64,000 nucleotides of DNA from Streptococcus sanguinis (GCF_900635155.1 NZ_LR134002.1:62001-126000); one strand, 5' to 3'. Shown: positions 25,692 to 36,370, numbered from the stretch's first letter. Notes: generated by a model from the sequence alone, not told the origin. Program-made: numbers and translations.

Positions 25692-27636
25692 TCAAATGCG
25701 GCAGCTGTCTCTGCTTCTTCCCAAGGAACTGCTGGATCAGCTTCTCTTTTACCTACAGGGTTTAGAGTCGGTTCAGATTCATGACCTGCGGCAGGAAGAG
25801 GGCTGGCAGGCAGCCTTTGAGCAGGCTTTAGTCGGCCGGCCAGATCAGCAGCTATCTCAGCCGGATTTGCTCAGTCGTCAAGAAAAGCTCGAGAGACTGA
25901 TTGCAGATCTAGAGCCCTTTATGCCAAAAAAGAAACTGCTGGAATCCTTAAAAGAAGAGCCTTTGGAATTATCCTTTGCTGCTTTGGAGCAGGCAGGGAA
26001 GGCTCGGGATGAGATTGCGCTATTAGAAGGAATCAGCAAGCAGCTTAAGGTCTTACAAGAGGCCAAAGGTCAGATAGAAGCTGACCGTTTGGAAGTGGCT
26101 GCGCTGGAGAGGTGGGAGCCGCTGGAGCTAACACCGCAAGCAGCTGCGACTTTCAGCCATCTGGGAGCTTTGATTGGAACGATTCCCAATACCGATGACG
26201 ATGCTCTGCGTCTGACTCTGGGAGCACATCCTGACCTCAAGTTTCAGGAAGTCTTTACCGATGATACGGAGCACGGGGTTCTTATTTTTTACAAGACAGG
26301 CTCTCTGGAAGAAGTTCGCAAAATCTTGAAAGAATATGGCTTTAAGCCTTTTGAGTATGACCATGCGGAACCGCCTGCTGAGCGGGTAGCCCAGCTCAAA
26401 GCCAATATTCGACAGCAGGAGGCGGTGGCAGATGCTATGACCAAGAGTCTGGCAGCTTCTAAGAACGAGTTGGATCAGCTCAAGGTTCAGCTTGACTATC
26501 TCTGCAATCTCTCTTCCCGCCAAGAAAGTAAGAACCAGTTAGCCAGCACACAAAATCTGGCGGCTTTGGAAGGTTGGATCGAAAGCAATCAAGTTCAAGC
26601 TCTTGAGGCTTGCTTGACGGAGCAGTTCGGCCAGAGCATTCTCATCCAGACCAGAGAAATCCGAGAGGGCGAGGAAGATAAGGTTCCGACCAAGCTTAAA
26701 AACAATGCCTTAGTGGAGCCTTTCGAGCTAGTGACGGAGATGTATTCCCTGCCTAAGTATGGTGATAAGGATCCAACCCCTGTCGTTTCCCTATTTTATT
26801 TTGTATTCTTTGGCATGATGGTTGCCGACATTGGCTACGGCCTCTTACTCTTTGTGGGCACTAGCCTGGCGCTGCACTTCTTGCATGTCAAGCCGGGACT
26901 GGCTAAGAATCTGCGATTCTTCCGCCTGCTGGGCGTAGCAGTCACCATCTGGGGACTGGTTTATGGTTCATTCTTTGGCTTTGAACTGCCTTTCGCTCTC
27001 ATTAGCACCAGTTCCGACGCCATGACGATTCTGGTTATTTCGGTCGTCTTTGGCTTTGTTACAGTGCTGGCTGGCCTCTTCCTCAGCGGTCTGAAAAATA
27101 TGCGCCTCAAGGATTATGTAGAAGCTTATAATACAGGCTTTGCTTGGGTGTTGATTTTACTGGGCCTGCTACTCTTGGCCTTGGGAAATTTCTTCCCATC
27201 CTTGGCCTTTGCAGCAACGATTGGTCAGTGGCTGGCTATCATCAATGCTCTGGGGATACTGGTAGTATCCATTGTCAGTGCTAAGAGCTTGGCAGGATTG
27301 GGGTCAGGTCTCTTTAATCTCTACAATGTCAGCGGTTATGTGGGAGATCTTGTCAGCTTTACGAGGCTGATGGCTCTGGGGCTTTCGGGGGCTAGCATTG
27401 GCTCGGCCTTTAACCTGATTGTCAGCCTCTTTCCACCTGTCGCTCGCTTTAGCATTGGCATTCTGCTCTTTATTGCCCTGCATTTGGTCAATATGTTTCT
27501 ATCTTTTCTGTCCGGCTATGTGCACGGAGCGCGTTTGATTTTCGTGGAATTCTTCGGGAAGTTCTACGACGGTGGCGGCAAGCCTTTCACTCCGCTCAAA
27601 CCTAGTGAAAAATACGTTCAGCAAAGCAAGAAATAA
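25681..27636 (+). CDS. ntpI: V-type ATPase subunit I (membrane stator a)
   Basis: 651 residues. The N-terminal ~350 residues are cytosolic with coiled coils that clamp the peripheral stalks. The C-terminal half has about seven to eight helices beginning with VVSLFYFVFFGMMVADIGYG and including the family motif LVSFTRLMALGLSGASIG, which carries the essential arginine facing the rotor. It forms the ion half-channels with the K ring. The ATG at 25681 lies inside ntpF, giving coupled translation. Confidence 0.95.
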   Translation: MAISQMRQLSLLLPKELLDQLLFYLQGLESVQIHDLRQEEGWQAAFEQALVGRPDQQLSQPDLLSRQEKLERLIADLEPFMPKKKLLESLKEEPLELSFAALEQAGKARDEIALLEGISKQLKVLQEAKGQIEADRLEVAALERWEPLELTPQAAATFSHLGALIGTIPNTDDDALRLTLGAHPDLKFQEVFTDDTEHGVLIFYKTGSLEEVRKILKEYGFKPFEYDHAEPPAERVAQLKANIRQQEAVADAMTKSLAASKNELDQLKVQLDYLCNLSSRQESKNQLASTQNLAALEGWIESNQVQALEACLTEQFGQSILIQTREIREGEEDKVPTKLKNNALVEPFELVTEMYSLPKYGDKDPTPVVSLFYFVFFGMMVADIGYGLLLFVGTSLALHFLHVKPGLAKNLRFFRLLGVAVTIWGLVYGSFFGFELPFALISTSSDAMTILVISVVFGFVTVLAGLFLSGLKNMRLKDYVEAYNTGFAWVLILLGLLLLALGNFFPSLAFAATIGQWLAIINALGILVVSIVSAKSLAGLGSGLFNLYNVSGYVGDLVSFTRLMALGLSGASIGSAFNLIVSLFPPVARFSIGILLFIALHLVNMFLSFLSGYVHGARLIFVEFFGKFYDGGGKPFTPLKPSEKYVQQSKK

Positions 27637-27640
27637 AGAT

Positions 27641-27691
27641 TAGAAACTATGGTAAGAGATGAGAAGCCCATCTTAAGAAATACAGTTTCTA
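27641..27691 (+). other. intra-operon inverted repeat before ntpK
   Basis: TAGAAACT (27641-27648) and AGTTTCTA (27684-27691) form an outer stem, with a shorter GATG/CATC dyad inside. It lies in the 132-base gap between ntpI and ntpK, the only sizeable gap in the first half of the operon. No T-run follows, so an mRNA-processing or stability role is likelier than termination. Confidence 0.55.
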
Positions 27692-27765
27692 CAACATCAA
27701 AACAAGCAACATTCATTAAACTAGCTGTTGATTTTACGATGATTACAGCATTTTCATAGGAGTAA

Positions 27766-28248
<483 letters not shown>

Positions 28249-28258
28249 GGAGGCTTTT

Positions 28259-28849
28259 ATGTCTGACATATCAGATCTCAAAGCTTCTGTCTTGGAGCAG
28301 GCTCACGAGAAGGGGCGTTTGCTTTTGGCCGAGGCTACTGAGAAAATAGAACAGGAAGCCAAGGAACGTGAGGCCCAGCTGGTTCGGCAAAAGCTTGGAC
28401 AGCGGGAACAGCAGCTGAAAGAAATCAGCCGGCGCAGTCAGCGGGATATTCAGCAGCTGGAAAATCAAAAGCGCCAGTCTACTCTGGTCATCAAACAGCG
28501 GGTTCTCAGAGAGCTTTTTGAGGAAGCCTATGCTCAGATGGCAGCTTGGTCACAGATTGAGGAAGAGCATTTTCTGAAGAGTGTCCTGGCTAAATACCCA
28601 GAGGAAGAGTTGACACTGACTTTCGGTGCTCTATCAGCTGAGAAATTCAGCTCCAGCCAGTTAGAAGAATTGAAAAGGGCTTTTCCTCAAGTACACTTTT
28701 CAGACCAGTCCATAGCCGGTCAGGCAGGTTTTGTATTGAGCCAAGGACGGGTGGATGATAGTTATCTCTATCGTGACTTGCTGGACTCAGTCTGGCAGGA
28801 GGAAAGCTACCGTCTGGCTCAGGATATTTTCAAAGACCAGGCAGAATAG
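28259..28849 (+). CDS. ntpE: V-type ATPase subunit E (peripheral stalk)
   Basis: 196 residues: an N-terminal coiled coil rich in Glu/Gln/Lys (LAEATEKIEQEAKEREAQLV) that pairs with the NtpF protein, and a C-terminal globular part (about residue 85 on, with FVLSQGRVDDSYLYRDLLDS) that holds the catalytic head. AAGGAGG lies five bases before the ATG, ten bases after ntpK. The next gene follows after ten bases. Confidence 0.9.
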   Translation: MSDISDLKASVLEQAHEKGRLLLAEATEKIEQEAKEREAQLVRQKLGQREQQLKEISRRSQRDIQQLENQKRQSTLVIKQRVLRELFEEAYAQMAAWSQIEEEHFLKSVLAKYPEEELTLTFGALSAEKFSSSQLEELKRAFPQVHFSDQSIAGQAGFVLSQGRVDDSYLYRDLLDSVWQEESYRLAQDIFKDQAE

Positions 28850-28859
28850 GAGGCGGACC

Positions 28860-29873
28860 ATGAGTGAAAAAAACTTCTCTCAAGTCAATACAGCCATTAG
28901 TGTGCAAGAGGCTTCCTTTTTGACATCCCAGCAATATGATCAGTTGCTGCAGACTGACGATCCTGCTAGCCGTTCGGCTCTTCTGCAGGGAACGGTCTAT
29001 GCCATGGATGCTGAAGCGATTAAGGATCTCAATGCCATTGAGCAAGTACTGATGAAGCATTTGTATTCCGTTTATAATTGGGCGCTTGAGATTAGTCCAA
29101 GTAAGGAGCTGGTGGAGATTTTCACGCTCCGCTATACCTACCACAATCTCAAAGTTTTTCTCAAGGGTCGGGCGACGGGTCAGTCCTTGGAGCATTTGCT
29201 GATGCCAGTGGGAACCTATTCGCTGGAGGTTTTGGAGCACTTGGTCATGGCCTTTTCGGCTGAGTATTGTCCAGATTTCATGCTGGACGAGGTGCTTGCG
29301 ACCTGGCAGGAATATCAGGATTATCAGGATGTGCGCGTGCTGGAGATTGGCATGGACATGGCTTATTTCCAGCATCTTAAGCGTCTGACACAGGAGTTGG
29401 AAGATGAGAGCCTGCGGCAGCTGGTGAATCTGACTATTGATTTTTACAATGCCATCACCGTCAAGCGGGCTGTTGGCTTGGGAAAACCGCGCAGCTTTAT
29501 GAGGCAACTCTTGTCTGATGAAGGAAGTCTTTCTGCTGCCAACTGGATTGCCATGGCAGAGCAGGGGGATTTCTTGACTTGGTTTAGCCAGATCAATCCC
29601 TGTGGTTACGATCTGGAACTGCGCTCCTATGAGGAAAAAATGCTGAACCAGACCTTGACGACAGTGGAGCTAGAATATCTAGCGGACTTCTTGCAGGCTA
29701 AGTTGCTTGCGGCTGGTCAGTTTGAGACAGATGGCCCGCTCCCTCTGGCTCGCTATCTGCTGGGTAAGGAGCTGGAAGTCAAGAATCTGCGGTTGATTTT
29801 GACCGGGATGGCCAATCAGCTGCCCGTAGAGCTTATCAGAGAAAGGATGCGACCGATTTATGGACAAGACTAG
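28860..29873 (+). CDS. ntpC: V-type ATPase subunit C (central stalk/rotor adaptor)
   Basis: 337 residues, all-helical family of V-ATPase subunit C/d, the socket that couples the central shaft to the K ring. Typical stretches are ALEISPSKELVEIFTLRYTYHNLKVFLK near residue 77 and the C-terminal ELEVKNLRLILTGMANQLPVELIRERMR. I start at 28860, which has GGAGGCGG four to ten bases upstream; in-frame sequence before this lies inside ntpE. It overlaps ntpG by 14 bases. Confidence 0.93.
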   Translation: MSEKNFSQVNTAISVQEASFLTSQQYDQLLQTDDPASRSALLQGTVYAMDAEAIKDLNAIEQVLMKHLYSVYNWALEISPSKELVEIFTLRYTYHNLKVFLKGRATGQSLEHLLMPVGTYSLEVLEHLVMAFSAEYCPDFMLDEVLATWQEYQDYQDVRVLEIGMDMAYFQHLKRLTQELEDESLRQLVNLTIDFYNAITVKRAVGLGKPRSFMRQLLSDEGSLSAANWIAMAEQGDFLTWFSQINPCGYDLELRSYEEKMLNQTLTTVELEYLADFLQAKLLAAGQFETDGPLPLARYLLGKELEVKNLRLILTGMANQLPVELIRERMRPIYGQD

Positions 29874-30180
29874 CTACAAGATTGCGGTCGTGGGGAATCG
29901 CGATACTATTCTCCCTTTTAAGCTGATTGGTTTTCAGACCTTTCCAGTGAAGGAAGCTCAAGAGACGGTCAATACCCTGCGAAAGCTAGCCCGCGAAGAT
30001 TTCGGCATTATCTATCTGACGGAGGATATGGCTGCGGATATTCCAGAAACCCTGGCCTACTATGACCAGCTGGAGATTCCTGCTCTTGTGCTCATTCCTA
30101 CCCATAAGGGGAGCACGGGACTGGCTCTGTCGCGGATTCATGAAAATGTCGAAAAGGCCGTTGGACAGGACATATTGTGA
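29860..30180 (+). CDS. ntpG: V-type ATPase subunit F (NtpG, central stalk)
   Basis: 106 residues with the small Rossmann-like fold of subunit F: KIAVVGNRDTILPFKLIGF at the N-terminus and FGIIYLTEDMAADIPETL near residue 48. It binds subunit D in the rotating shaft. The ATG at 29860 lies within the ntpC end. An acetyltransferase gene, not ntpA, comes next. Confidence 0.93.
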   Translation: MDKTSYKIAVVGNRDTILPFKLIGFQTFPVKEAQETVNTLRKLAREDFGIIYLTEDMAADIPETLAYYDQLEIPALVLIPTHKGSTGLALSRIHENVEKAVGQDIL

Positions 30181-30187
30181 GGTTTTT

Positions 30188-30883
30188 ATGCGAATCAATC
30201 AACTAGGTCAGCCCATTGGGGATGCTCTGCCGGATTTTCAGCCGGGGGACTTGCCTAACCTGGAGCGAATCGAAGGGCAGTATGTTATTATCGAGCGTTT
30301 GTCCAAGGGCAAGCATGGGGCGGATTTGTATGAAGTGTATGGCCCAGATTCTCCTGCGGATATGTGGACCTATCTCTTTCAAAATCCTGCCCAAAGTCAG
30401 GAAGAGTGGTCCAAGTTGCTAGAACAGATGTTGGCGGCGCAGGATCGTTTCCACTATGCGATTGTGGACAAGGAGAGCGGTAAGGCTCTAGGAACTTTTG
30501 CCTTGATGAGGATTGACCGAAATAACCGTGTCATCGAAGTGGGAGCTGTGACCTATTCGCCCAAGCTGAAACGCACCAGACTGGCTACTGAAGGCCAATA
30601 CTTACTGGCACGCTATGTCTTTGAAGAGCTGGAGTATCGCCGCTATGAATGGAAATGCGATGCCCTCAATCAGCCATCAAGGCGGGCAGCAGAGCGGCTT
30701 GGTTTTACCTACGAAGGCAGGTTTCGTCAGGCTCTTGTCTATAAAGGGCGCAACCGAGACACTGACTGGCTGTCTATGATTGACAAGGATTGGCCGGCCG
30801 TCAAAAGTCGTCTAGAAAAATGGCTGAGCCCAGACAATTTCGACGAAAAGGGCCAGCAAATAAAAGCCTTATCTGATTTTTAA
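30188..30883 (+). CDS. GNAT-family N-acetyltransferase inside the V-ATPase operon
   Basis: 231 residues, RimJ/RimL-like. The acetyl-CoA core is seen as LGTFALMRIDRNNRVIEVGAVTYSP near residue 100 and YEWKCDALNQPSRRAAERLGF near 156. The start (30188) follows GTGAGG that overlaps the ntpG stop, and longer in-frame sequence upstream lies within ntpG. No V-ATPase subunit resembles it. It might acetylate small molecules or a protein N-terminus; nothing in the sequence ties it to the pump beyond its position. Confidence 0.85.
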   Translation: MRINQLGQPIGDALPDFQPGDLPNLERIEGQYVIIERLSKGKHGADLYEVYGPDSPADMWTYLFQNPAQSQEEWSKLLEQMLAAQDRFHYAIVDKESGKALGTFALMRIDRNNRVIEVGAVTYSPKLKRTRLATEGQYLLARYVFEELEYRRYEWKCDALNQPSRRAAERLGFTYEGRFRQALVYKGRNRDTDWLSMIDKDWPAVKSRLEKWLSPDNFDEKGQQIKALSDF

Positions 30884-31044
30884 AATAAAAAGAAACAATC
30901 CTTGCCCTAGAGTTAGCTAAGAAGGATTTCAAACTCGCGGCAAGAATCAAAAACTCTTTGGAAATGGAATTCAAACTGTTACTTAGTTTGCTCTTTGATT
31001 TTCATGGAGAAGCAAGAAAAATCTCCCAAGAATGGAGGAAGATT

Positions 31045-32835
31045 GTGAGTCAAGGAAAGATTATCAAAGTTTCTGGTCCCCTAGTATTGGCATCAGGGAT
31101 GCAGGAAGCGAATATTCAGGACATCTGCCGGGTTGGCGATTTGGGGCTAATCGGTGAAATTATCGAAATGCGGCGGGACCAAGCCTCTATCCAGGTTTAT
31201 GAAGAAACTTCTGGCTTGGGTCCGGGAGAGCCGGTCATCACGACTGGAAGTCCTCTGTCCGTTGAACTGGGACCAGGTCTGATTTCTCAGATGTTTGACG
31301 GAATTCAGCGGCCTTTGGAGCGTTTCCAAACCATCACGGAGAGCGACTTCCTCGTCCGCGGTGTCCAATTGCCAAATCTAGACCGAGATACTAAGTGGGA
31401 TTTTGTTCCAAGTCTGTCTGCCGGAGATTCGGTTGAGGCTGGCGATATTCTAGGAACAGTGCAGGAGACCAATCTGGTGGAGCACCGCATCATGGTACCG
31501 GTTGGTATCAGTGGACGCTTGACCAATATCTCGGCTGGCAGTTTTACTGTTGAAGAGACTGTTTACGAGATTGAGCAGGCGGACGGGTCTACTTTTAAAG
31601 GGACTCTCATGCAAAAATGGCCAGTGCGTCAAGGCCGCCCTTTTGCTCAGAAGCTGATTCCAGTTGAGCCCTTGGTGACAGGTCAGCGGGTCATCGATAC
31701 CTTTTTTCCAGTGACTAAGGGTGGGGCAGCTGCTGTACCAGGACCATTCGGGGCTGGTAAGACTGTGGTTCAGCACCAGGTGGCCAAGTTTGCCAATGTT
31801 GACATCGTTATCTATGTCGGCTGCGGTGAGCGTGGCAATGAGATGACCGACGTACTTAATGAATTTCCAGAACTAATCGACCCTGCGACTGGGCAATCCA
31901 TCATGCAGCGGACGGTGCTGATTGCCAACACCTCCAATATGCCGGTGGCGGCCCGGGAAGCATCGATTTACACAGGGATTACTATCGCAGAATACTTCCG
32001 TGACATGGGTTATTCCGTGGCCATCATGGCGGACTCCACCTCTCGCTGGGCAGAAGCATTGCGGGAAATGTCCGGCCGTCTGGAAGAAATGCCGGGTGAT
32101 GAAGGCTATCCAGCCTATCTTGGCAGCCGGATTGCGGAGTATTACGAGCGGGCTGGCCGGGTCAAGACGCTCGGTTCGACTGCGCGAGAAGGATCTATTA
32201 CTGCTATCGGGGCCGTATCACCTCCGGGTGGAGATATTTCTGAGCCGGTGACGCAAAACACCCTGCGGATTGTCAAGGTCTTCTGGGGCTTGGATGCCCA
32301 GTTGGCTCAACGCCGGCATTTCCCAGCTATCAACTGGCTGAGTTCTTACTCTCTCTACCTAGACGAAGTGGGAGCCTATATTGACCAGCATGAGAAGATT
32401 GCTTGGGCAGAAAAGGTGACCAAGGCCATGAATATCCTGCAAAAGGAAAGCGAACTGCAGGAAATCGTGCGTTTGGTGGGCTTGGATTCCTTGTCTGAGA
32501 AAGACCGGCTGACCATGAATGCAGCCAAGATGATCCGCGAGGACTACCTGCAGCAGAATGCCTTTTATGATGTTGACACCTATACTTCTTTCAAAAAACA
32601 GGTAGCTTTATTGAGCAATATCCTGACTTTCGATGCGGAGGCCAATCTTGCCTTGGAGCTTGGAGCTTATTTCCGAGAAATCATGGAAGGAACAGTGGAG
32701 CTGCGTGACCGAATTGCCCGCAGCAAGTTTATCCATGAAGATCAGTTGGAAAAAATTCAGGCCCTCAGTCAGACTATCGAGGAAACCCTGCACCAGATTC
32801 TTGCCCAAGGAGGACTAGACAATGAGCGTCATTAA
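31045..32835 (+). CDS. ntpA: V-type ATPase catalytic subunit A
   Basis: 596 residues, the ATP-hydrolysing subunit of the hexameric head. Walker A is [13 protein letters not shown] near residue 235, the catalytic glutamate region is [11 protein letters not shown], and [28 protein letters not shown] matches the conserved central block. The A-specific bulge domain precedes the P-loop. The GTG at 31045 ([12 protein letters not shown]) has GGAGGAAG upstream and gives the length of E. hirae NtpA; in-frame codons further upstream (from 30958) lack a ribosome site and family similarity. It overlaps ntpB by 14 bases. Confidence 0.96.
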   Translation: MSQGKIIKVSGPLVLASGMQEANIQDICRVGDLGLIGEIIEMRRDQASIQVYEETSGLGPGEPVITTGSPLSVELGPGLISQMFDGIQRPLERFQTITESDFLVRGVQLPNLDRDTKWDFVPSLSAGDSVEAGDILGTVQETNLVEHRIMVPVGISGRLTNISAGSFTVEETVYEIEQADGSTFKGTLMQKWPVRQGRPFAQKLIPVEPLVTGQRVIDTFFPVTKGGAAAVPGPFGAGKTVVQHQVAKFANVDIVIYVGCGERGNEMTDVLNEFPELIDPATGQSIMQRTVLIANTSNMPVAAREASIYTGITIAEYFRDMGYSVAIMADSTSRWAEALREMSGRLEEMPGDEGYPAYLGSRIAEYYERAGRVKTLGSTAREGSITAIGAVSPPGGDISEPVTQNTLRIVKVFWGLDAQLAQRRHFPAINWLSSYSLYLDEVGAYIDQHEKIAWAEKVTKAMNILQKESELQEIVRLVGLDSLSEKDRLTMNAAKMIREDYLQQNAFYDVDTYTSFKKQVALLSNILTFDAEANLALELGAYFREIMEGTVELRDRIARSKFIHEDQLEKIQALSQTIEETLHQILAQGGLDNERH

Positions 32836-34216
32836 AGAATACCGCACCGTCAGTGAAGTTGTCGGCCCTCTGATGATTGTCGACCAAGTTGCTGGTGTGC
32901 ATTTCAATGAATTGGTAGAAATCCAGATTCATGACGGCAGCAAGCGTCAGGGCCAGGTTCTGGAAGTCCAAGAAGACAAGGCTATGGTCCAGCTTTTTGA
33001 GGGATCTAGCGGAATCAATCTGGAAAAAGCCAAGGTCCGCTTTACCGGCCGTCCGTTAGAGCTGCCAGTGTCAGAAGACATGGTGGGACGGATTTTCAAT
33101 GGCATGGGCAAGCCGATTGATGGTGGCCCAGTTATCTTGCCAGAAAAATATCTGGATATTGACGGTCAAGCTATCAATCCAGTAGCTCGCGACTATCCGG
33201 ATGAGTTTATTCAGACTGGAATTTCGGCCATCGACCACCTCAATACCTTGGTTCGGGGACAAAAACTGCCAGTATTCTCTGGCTCTGGTCTGCCCCACAA
33301 GGAATTAGCCGCTCAAATCGCCCGTCAGGCTACCGTGCTTAACTCTGATGAAAACTTCGCTGTGGTCTTTGCGGCTATGGGGATTACCTTTGAAGAAGCC
33401 GAGTTCTTCATGAATGACTTGAGAGAAACAGGCGCTATTGACCGCTCGGTGCTCTTTATCAATCTGGCTAATGATCCAGCTATCGAGCGGATTGCGACAC
33501 CGAGGATTGCCCTGACAGCAGCCGAGTATCTAGCTTATGAAAAGGACATGCACGTTTTGGTCATCATGACTGACATGACCAACTATTGTGAAGCCCTGCG
33601 GGAAGTTTCCGCAGCTCGTCGTGAGGTGCCGGGCCGTCGTGGGTATCCGGGTTACCTCTATACGAACCTGTCCACCCTCTATGAGCGGGCTGGACGTCTG
33701 GTCGGCAAGAAAGGCTCGGTGACGCAGATTCCGATCCTGTCCATGCCAGAGGATGATATCACCCATCCGATTCCGGATTTGACAGGATATATTACCGAAG
33801 GTCAGATTATCCTTTCACGTGACCTATACAACAGCGGCTATCGTCCGCCCATCAATGTCCTGCCATCTCTGTCTCGTCTCAAGGACAAGGGCTCAGGTGA
33901 GGGCAAGACTAGGGGAGACCATGCCGCAACTATGAACCAGCTATTTGCCGCCTATGCGCAAGGCAAGCAGGCCAAGGAGCTGGCAGTGGTTTTGGGGGAA
34001 TCCGCCCTGTCCGAAACGGACAAGCTCTATGTGCGCTTTACTGACCGCTTCGAGCAGGAGTACATCAATCAAGGCTTCCAGACCAATCGAACCATCGAGG
34101 AAAGCTTAGATCTGGGCTGGGAACTCCTGTCCATCTTACCTAGAACGGAGCTCAAGCGGATCAGGGATGATATGATTGACCAATATCTGCCGCAGACCAA
34201 GGAGGAAGAAAGATGA
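32822..34216 (+). CDS. ntpB: V-type ATPase regulatory subunit B
   Basis: 464 residues, alternates with subunit A in the head and lacks a P-loop: the equivalent segment reads [17 protein letters not shown]. Family blocks [48 protein letters not shown] and [15 protein letters not shown] are intact. Overlaps both neighbours (14 bases with ntpA, 4 with ntpD), so translation is coupled through the head genes. Confidence 0.97.
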   Translation: MSVIKEYRTVSEVVGPLMIVDQVAGVHFNELVEIQIHDGSKRQGQVLEVQEDKAMVQLFEGSSGINLEKAKVRFTGRPLELPVSEDMVGRIFNGMGKPIDGGPVILPEKYLDIDGQAINPVARDYPDEFIQTGISAIDHLNTLVRGQKLPVFSGSGLPHKELAAQIARQATVLNSDENFAVVFAAMGITFEEAEFFMNDLRETGAIDRSVLFINLANDPAIERIATPRIALTAAEYLAYEKDMHVLVIMTDMTNYCEALREVSAARREVPGRRGYPGYLYTNLSTLYERAGRLVGKKGSVTQIPILSMPEDDITHPIPDLTGYITEGQIILSRDLYNSGYRPPINVLPSLSRLKDKGSGEGKTRGDHAATMNQLFAAYAQGKQAKELAVVLGESALSETDKLYVRFTDRFEQEYINQGFQTNRTIEESLDLGWELLSILPRTELKRIRDDMIDQYLPQTKEEER

Positions 34217-34836
34217 CGCGACTCAATGTCAAGCCGACTCGGATGGAGCTGAATAACTTAAAAGCCCGTCTCAAAACGGCTGTCCGTGGTCATAAACTGC
34301 TCAAGGACAAGCGGGATGAGCTGATGCGGCGCTTCATTGAGTCTGTCCGTGAGAACAATCAGCTCCGCCAAAAGGTCGAATCCGCTCTGGTCGGTCACCT
34401 ACAGGATTTTGTCATGGCCAAGGCGCTGGAGAGCGATCTCATGGTCGAGGAGATTTTCGCTGTGCCCATGCGGGAAGTCAATCTGCATGTGGAAACAGAG
34501 AATATCATGAGTGTGCGTGTGCCCAAGGTGCACGCCCATATTGACAGTCCCTACGGAGATGACGAGGGAGATGTGGTCTACAGCTATGTCGCTTCTAACA
34601 GCCAGATGGATGAAACCATTGAAAGTATGAGCGATTTGCTTCCTGACCTGCTGAGATTGGCAGAGATTGAGAAAAGCTGCCAGCTCATGGCGGATGAAAT
34701 CGAGAAAACCCGTCGACGGGTCAACGGACTAGAGTATGCTACCATCCCTGACCTCAAAGAAACCATTTACTACATCGAAATGAAACTGGAAGAAGCCGAA
34801 CGCGCCAGCCTCGTCCGAATGATGAAGGTGAAATAA
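34213..34836 (+). CDS. ntpD: V-type ATPase subunit D (central shaft)
   Basis: 207 residues forming the long antiparallel coiled-coil axle that turns inside the A3B3 head. Conserved N-terminus [21 protein letters not shown] and C-terminus INGLEY-like motif [15 protein letters not shown] are present. Last gene of the operon; two hairpins with T-runs follow. Separate ntpH or ntpJ (potassium transporter) genes, found in E. hirae, are not seen here. Confidence 0.95.
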   Translation: MTRLNVKPTRMELNNLKARLKTAVRGHKLLKDKRDELMRRFIESVRENNQLRQKVESALVGHLQDFVMAKALESDLMVEEIFAVPMREVNLHVETENIMSVRVPKVHAHIDSPYGDDEGDVVYSYVASNSQMDETIESMSDLLPDLLRLAEIEKSCQLMADEIEKTRRRVNGLEYATIPDLKETIYYIEMKLEEAERASLVRMMKVK

Positions 34837-34870
34837 GATGCGGAGGCGTTAAAAAACGACTGAAAAATAG

Positions 34871-34915
34871 GAACTGGACGATGGATTCGATGAATCCGAG
34901 TTCAGTTCTTTTTTT
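34871..34915 (+). terminator. terminator after ntpD
   Basis: Outer GAACTG (34871-34876) / CAGTTC (34903-34908) with inner GGATT/AATCC, followed by seven T. Ends the V-ATPase operon. Confidence 0.75.
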
Positions 34916-34983
34916 CCAAGAGCTTGGGACAGTTTTAGTTTAGCTCAATATCAAGAATTCAAATAAGTCCAAAAGAAAAAATA

Positions 34984-35008
34984 GAACCCCTCTAAATGGG
35001 GTTCTTTT
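34984..35008 (+). terminator. second hairpin with T-run downstream of ntpD
   Basis: GAACCCC (34984-34990) / GGGGTTC (34998-35004), then TTTT. Between the two hairpins is a stray GGGACAG motif but no gene. The rest of the 34837-35160 gap carries the leader of the next gene; TAAGAT at 35114-35119 is a possible -10 box. Confidence 0.65.
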
Positions 35009-35160
35009 GCTTGTTGCAAATTTTTATATGTTACAAACAAATCTCCATATTACAGGGGGCAGACAGTTCTGTTAAATAGGTCGAAAAAGGGTTTTTTCTT
35101 AGAAAATTTATGGTAAGATGGATTTCGTATCATGAATGATTAGGAAGGTGCATTATACAA

Positions 35161-36258
35161 ATGAAAATGAATAAGAAATTACTTTTGGCTTCAACTGTTG
35201 CTTTGTCAGCATTGCCTTTGTTGACAACGCGAGCTGAGGAGCAGCCACAAAACTGGACTGCCAGAACAGTTGAGCAAATTAAAGCAGATATTACTAGTAA
35301 TGAAAACCAACAAACATACACTGTTCAATATGGAGATACTTTGGGAAATATAGCTCAAGCGATGAATATTGACCTTGTTGAATTGGCTAAAATCAATCAA
35401 ATTGCCAATGCTGACTTGATTTTCCCAGGTACTGTTTTGACTGTTACAACAAATGGACAAAATGAAATTGCCTCTGTAGAAATCCAAAGCTACCAAGCAG
35501 GAAATAACGCAGGATATGTAACAGAAAGTTATACAGCTGACGAGATTTTTGGTACTGAGCAAGCAACCCCTGCGGCACCGGCTCAAGCAGCAGAAACTCC
35601 AGCACCGGCTGTTGAGGAAGCTGTTGCAGCTCCAGCAGACCAAGCACCAGCGCCTGCTGAAGAAGCTCCTGCCCCAGTAGCAGAAGTTGCAAGTGAAGCA
35701 GCCTCAGCTGCGGAAGAAAATGCAGCAGCTCCTGTAGAAGCAGCGCCACAGCCAGCAGTAGCTGCAAGTCCAGAAGCGCCAGTAGAGGCAGCTCCAGAAG
35801 TGACTGAATTAGGCCAAGACCAAGTCAGTCAAGCAACTGCTGCAGTTGAACCTACAACTTACAACGCTCCAGCTGTAACAGATGCAGCTAGTGTGGCAAC
35901 CAACAACTCTGCTAATGCCGGCCTTCAGCCACAGACTGCTGCTCTGAAAGAAGAGATAGCAGCTAAATATGGAATTACAGAATTTAGTCTCTACCGCCCA
36001 GGTGATAGTGGTGACCATGGTAAAGGCTTAGCGGCTGACTTTATCGTTGGTGAGAATACTGAATTAGGAAACCAGGTCGCAGCCGATGTTACTTCTAATA
36101 TGACTGAAAGAGGAATCTCTTACGTTATCTGGCAGCAACAGTTCTATGCACCATTTGAAAGCATTTATGGACCAGCTAATACTTGGAACCAAATGCCAGA
36201 CCGTGGCAGCGTAACTGAAAATCATTACGACCACGTTCACGTATCTATGAATGAATAA
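35161..36258 (+). CDS. secreted LysM protein with LAS-type peptidase-like C-terminal domain
   Basis: 365 residues. Signal peptide to about residue 25 (LPLLTTRAEE). One LysM domain at about 51-96 (TYTVQYGDTLGNIAQAMNID...LIFPGTVLTV) anchors it to peptidoglycan. Residues 140-225 are a low-complexity Ala/Pro/Glu spacer. The last ~115 residues hold DHGKGLAADF and HYDHVHV, which together give the H-x6-D and H-x-H pattern of LAS metallopeptidases (VanY/D-alanyl-carboxypeptidase type). So a zinc-dependent wall-cutting role is plausible, though this domain in related proteins may be non-catalytic. Monocistronic between terminators. Confidence 0.8.
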   Translation: MKMNKKLLLASTVALSALPLLTTRAEEQPQNWTARTVEQIKADITSNENQQTYTVQYGDTLGNIAQAMNIDLVELAKINQIANADLIFPGTVLTVTTNGQNEIASVEIQSYQAGNNAGYVTESYTADEIFGTEQATPAAPAQAAETPAPAVEEAVAAPADQAPAPAEEAPAPVAEVASEAASAAEENAAAPVEAAPQPAVAASPEAPVEAAPEVTELGQDQVSQATAAVEPTTYNAPAVTDAASVATNNSANAGLQPQTAALKEEIAAKYGITEFSLYRPGDSGDHGKGLAADFIVGENTELGNQVAADVTSNMTERGISYVIWQQQFYAPFESIYGPANTWNQMPDRGSVTENHYDHVHVSMNE

Positions 36259-36267
36259 GATGAAAAC

Positions 36268-36289
36268 AAGCCCAGAAATGGGCTTTTTC
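36268..36289 (+). terminator. terminator after the LysM gene
   Basis: AAGCCCA-GAAA-TGGGCTT followed by TTT. Confidence 0.8.
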
Positions 36290-36330
36290 TGATATTCTCT
36301 GTGAAAAAGCGAGAATTTTCTGATAAATTT

Positions 36331-36339
36331 TGATATAAT
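36331..36339 (+). promoter_or_regulatory. thrC promoter (-10)
   Basis: TGA-TATAAT is an extended -10 box 32 bases before the thrC start; no strong -35 box is seen. Confidence 0.55.
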
Positions 36340-36370
36340 AAAGCGAACTACAGATAAAGGATGAGAGAGA

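Noticed and set aside
30958..31044. 29-residue N-terminal extension of NtpA from a TTG start
   Set aside because: There is no ribosome site and the length would exceed the family; GTG 31045 with GGAGGAAG fits.
35560..35820. Ala/Pro/Glu-rich stretch in the LysM gene as a separate tandem repeat
   Set aside because: It is irregular low-complexity spacer coding sequence without a fixed period.
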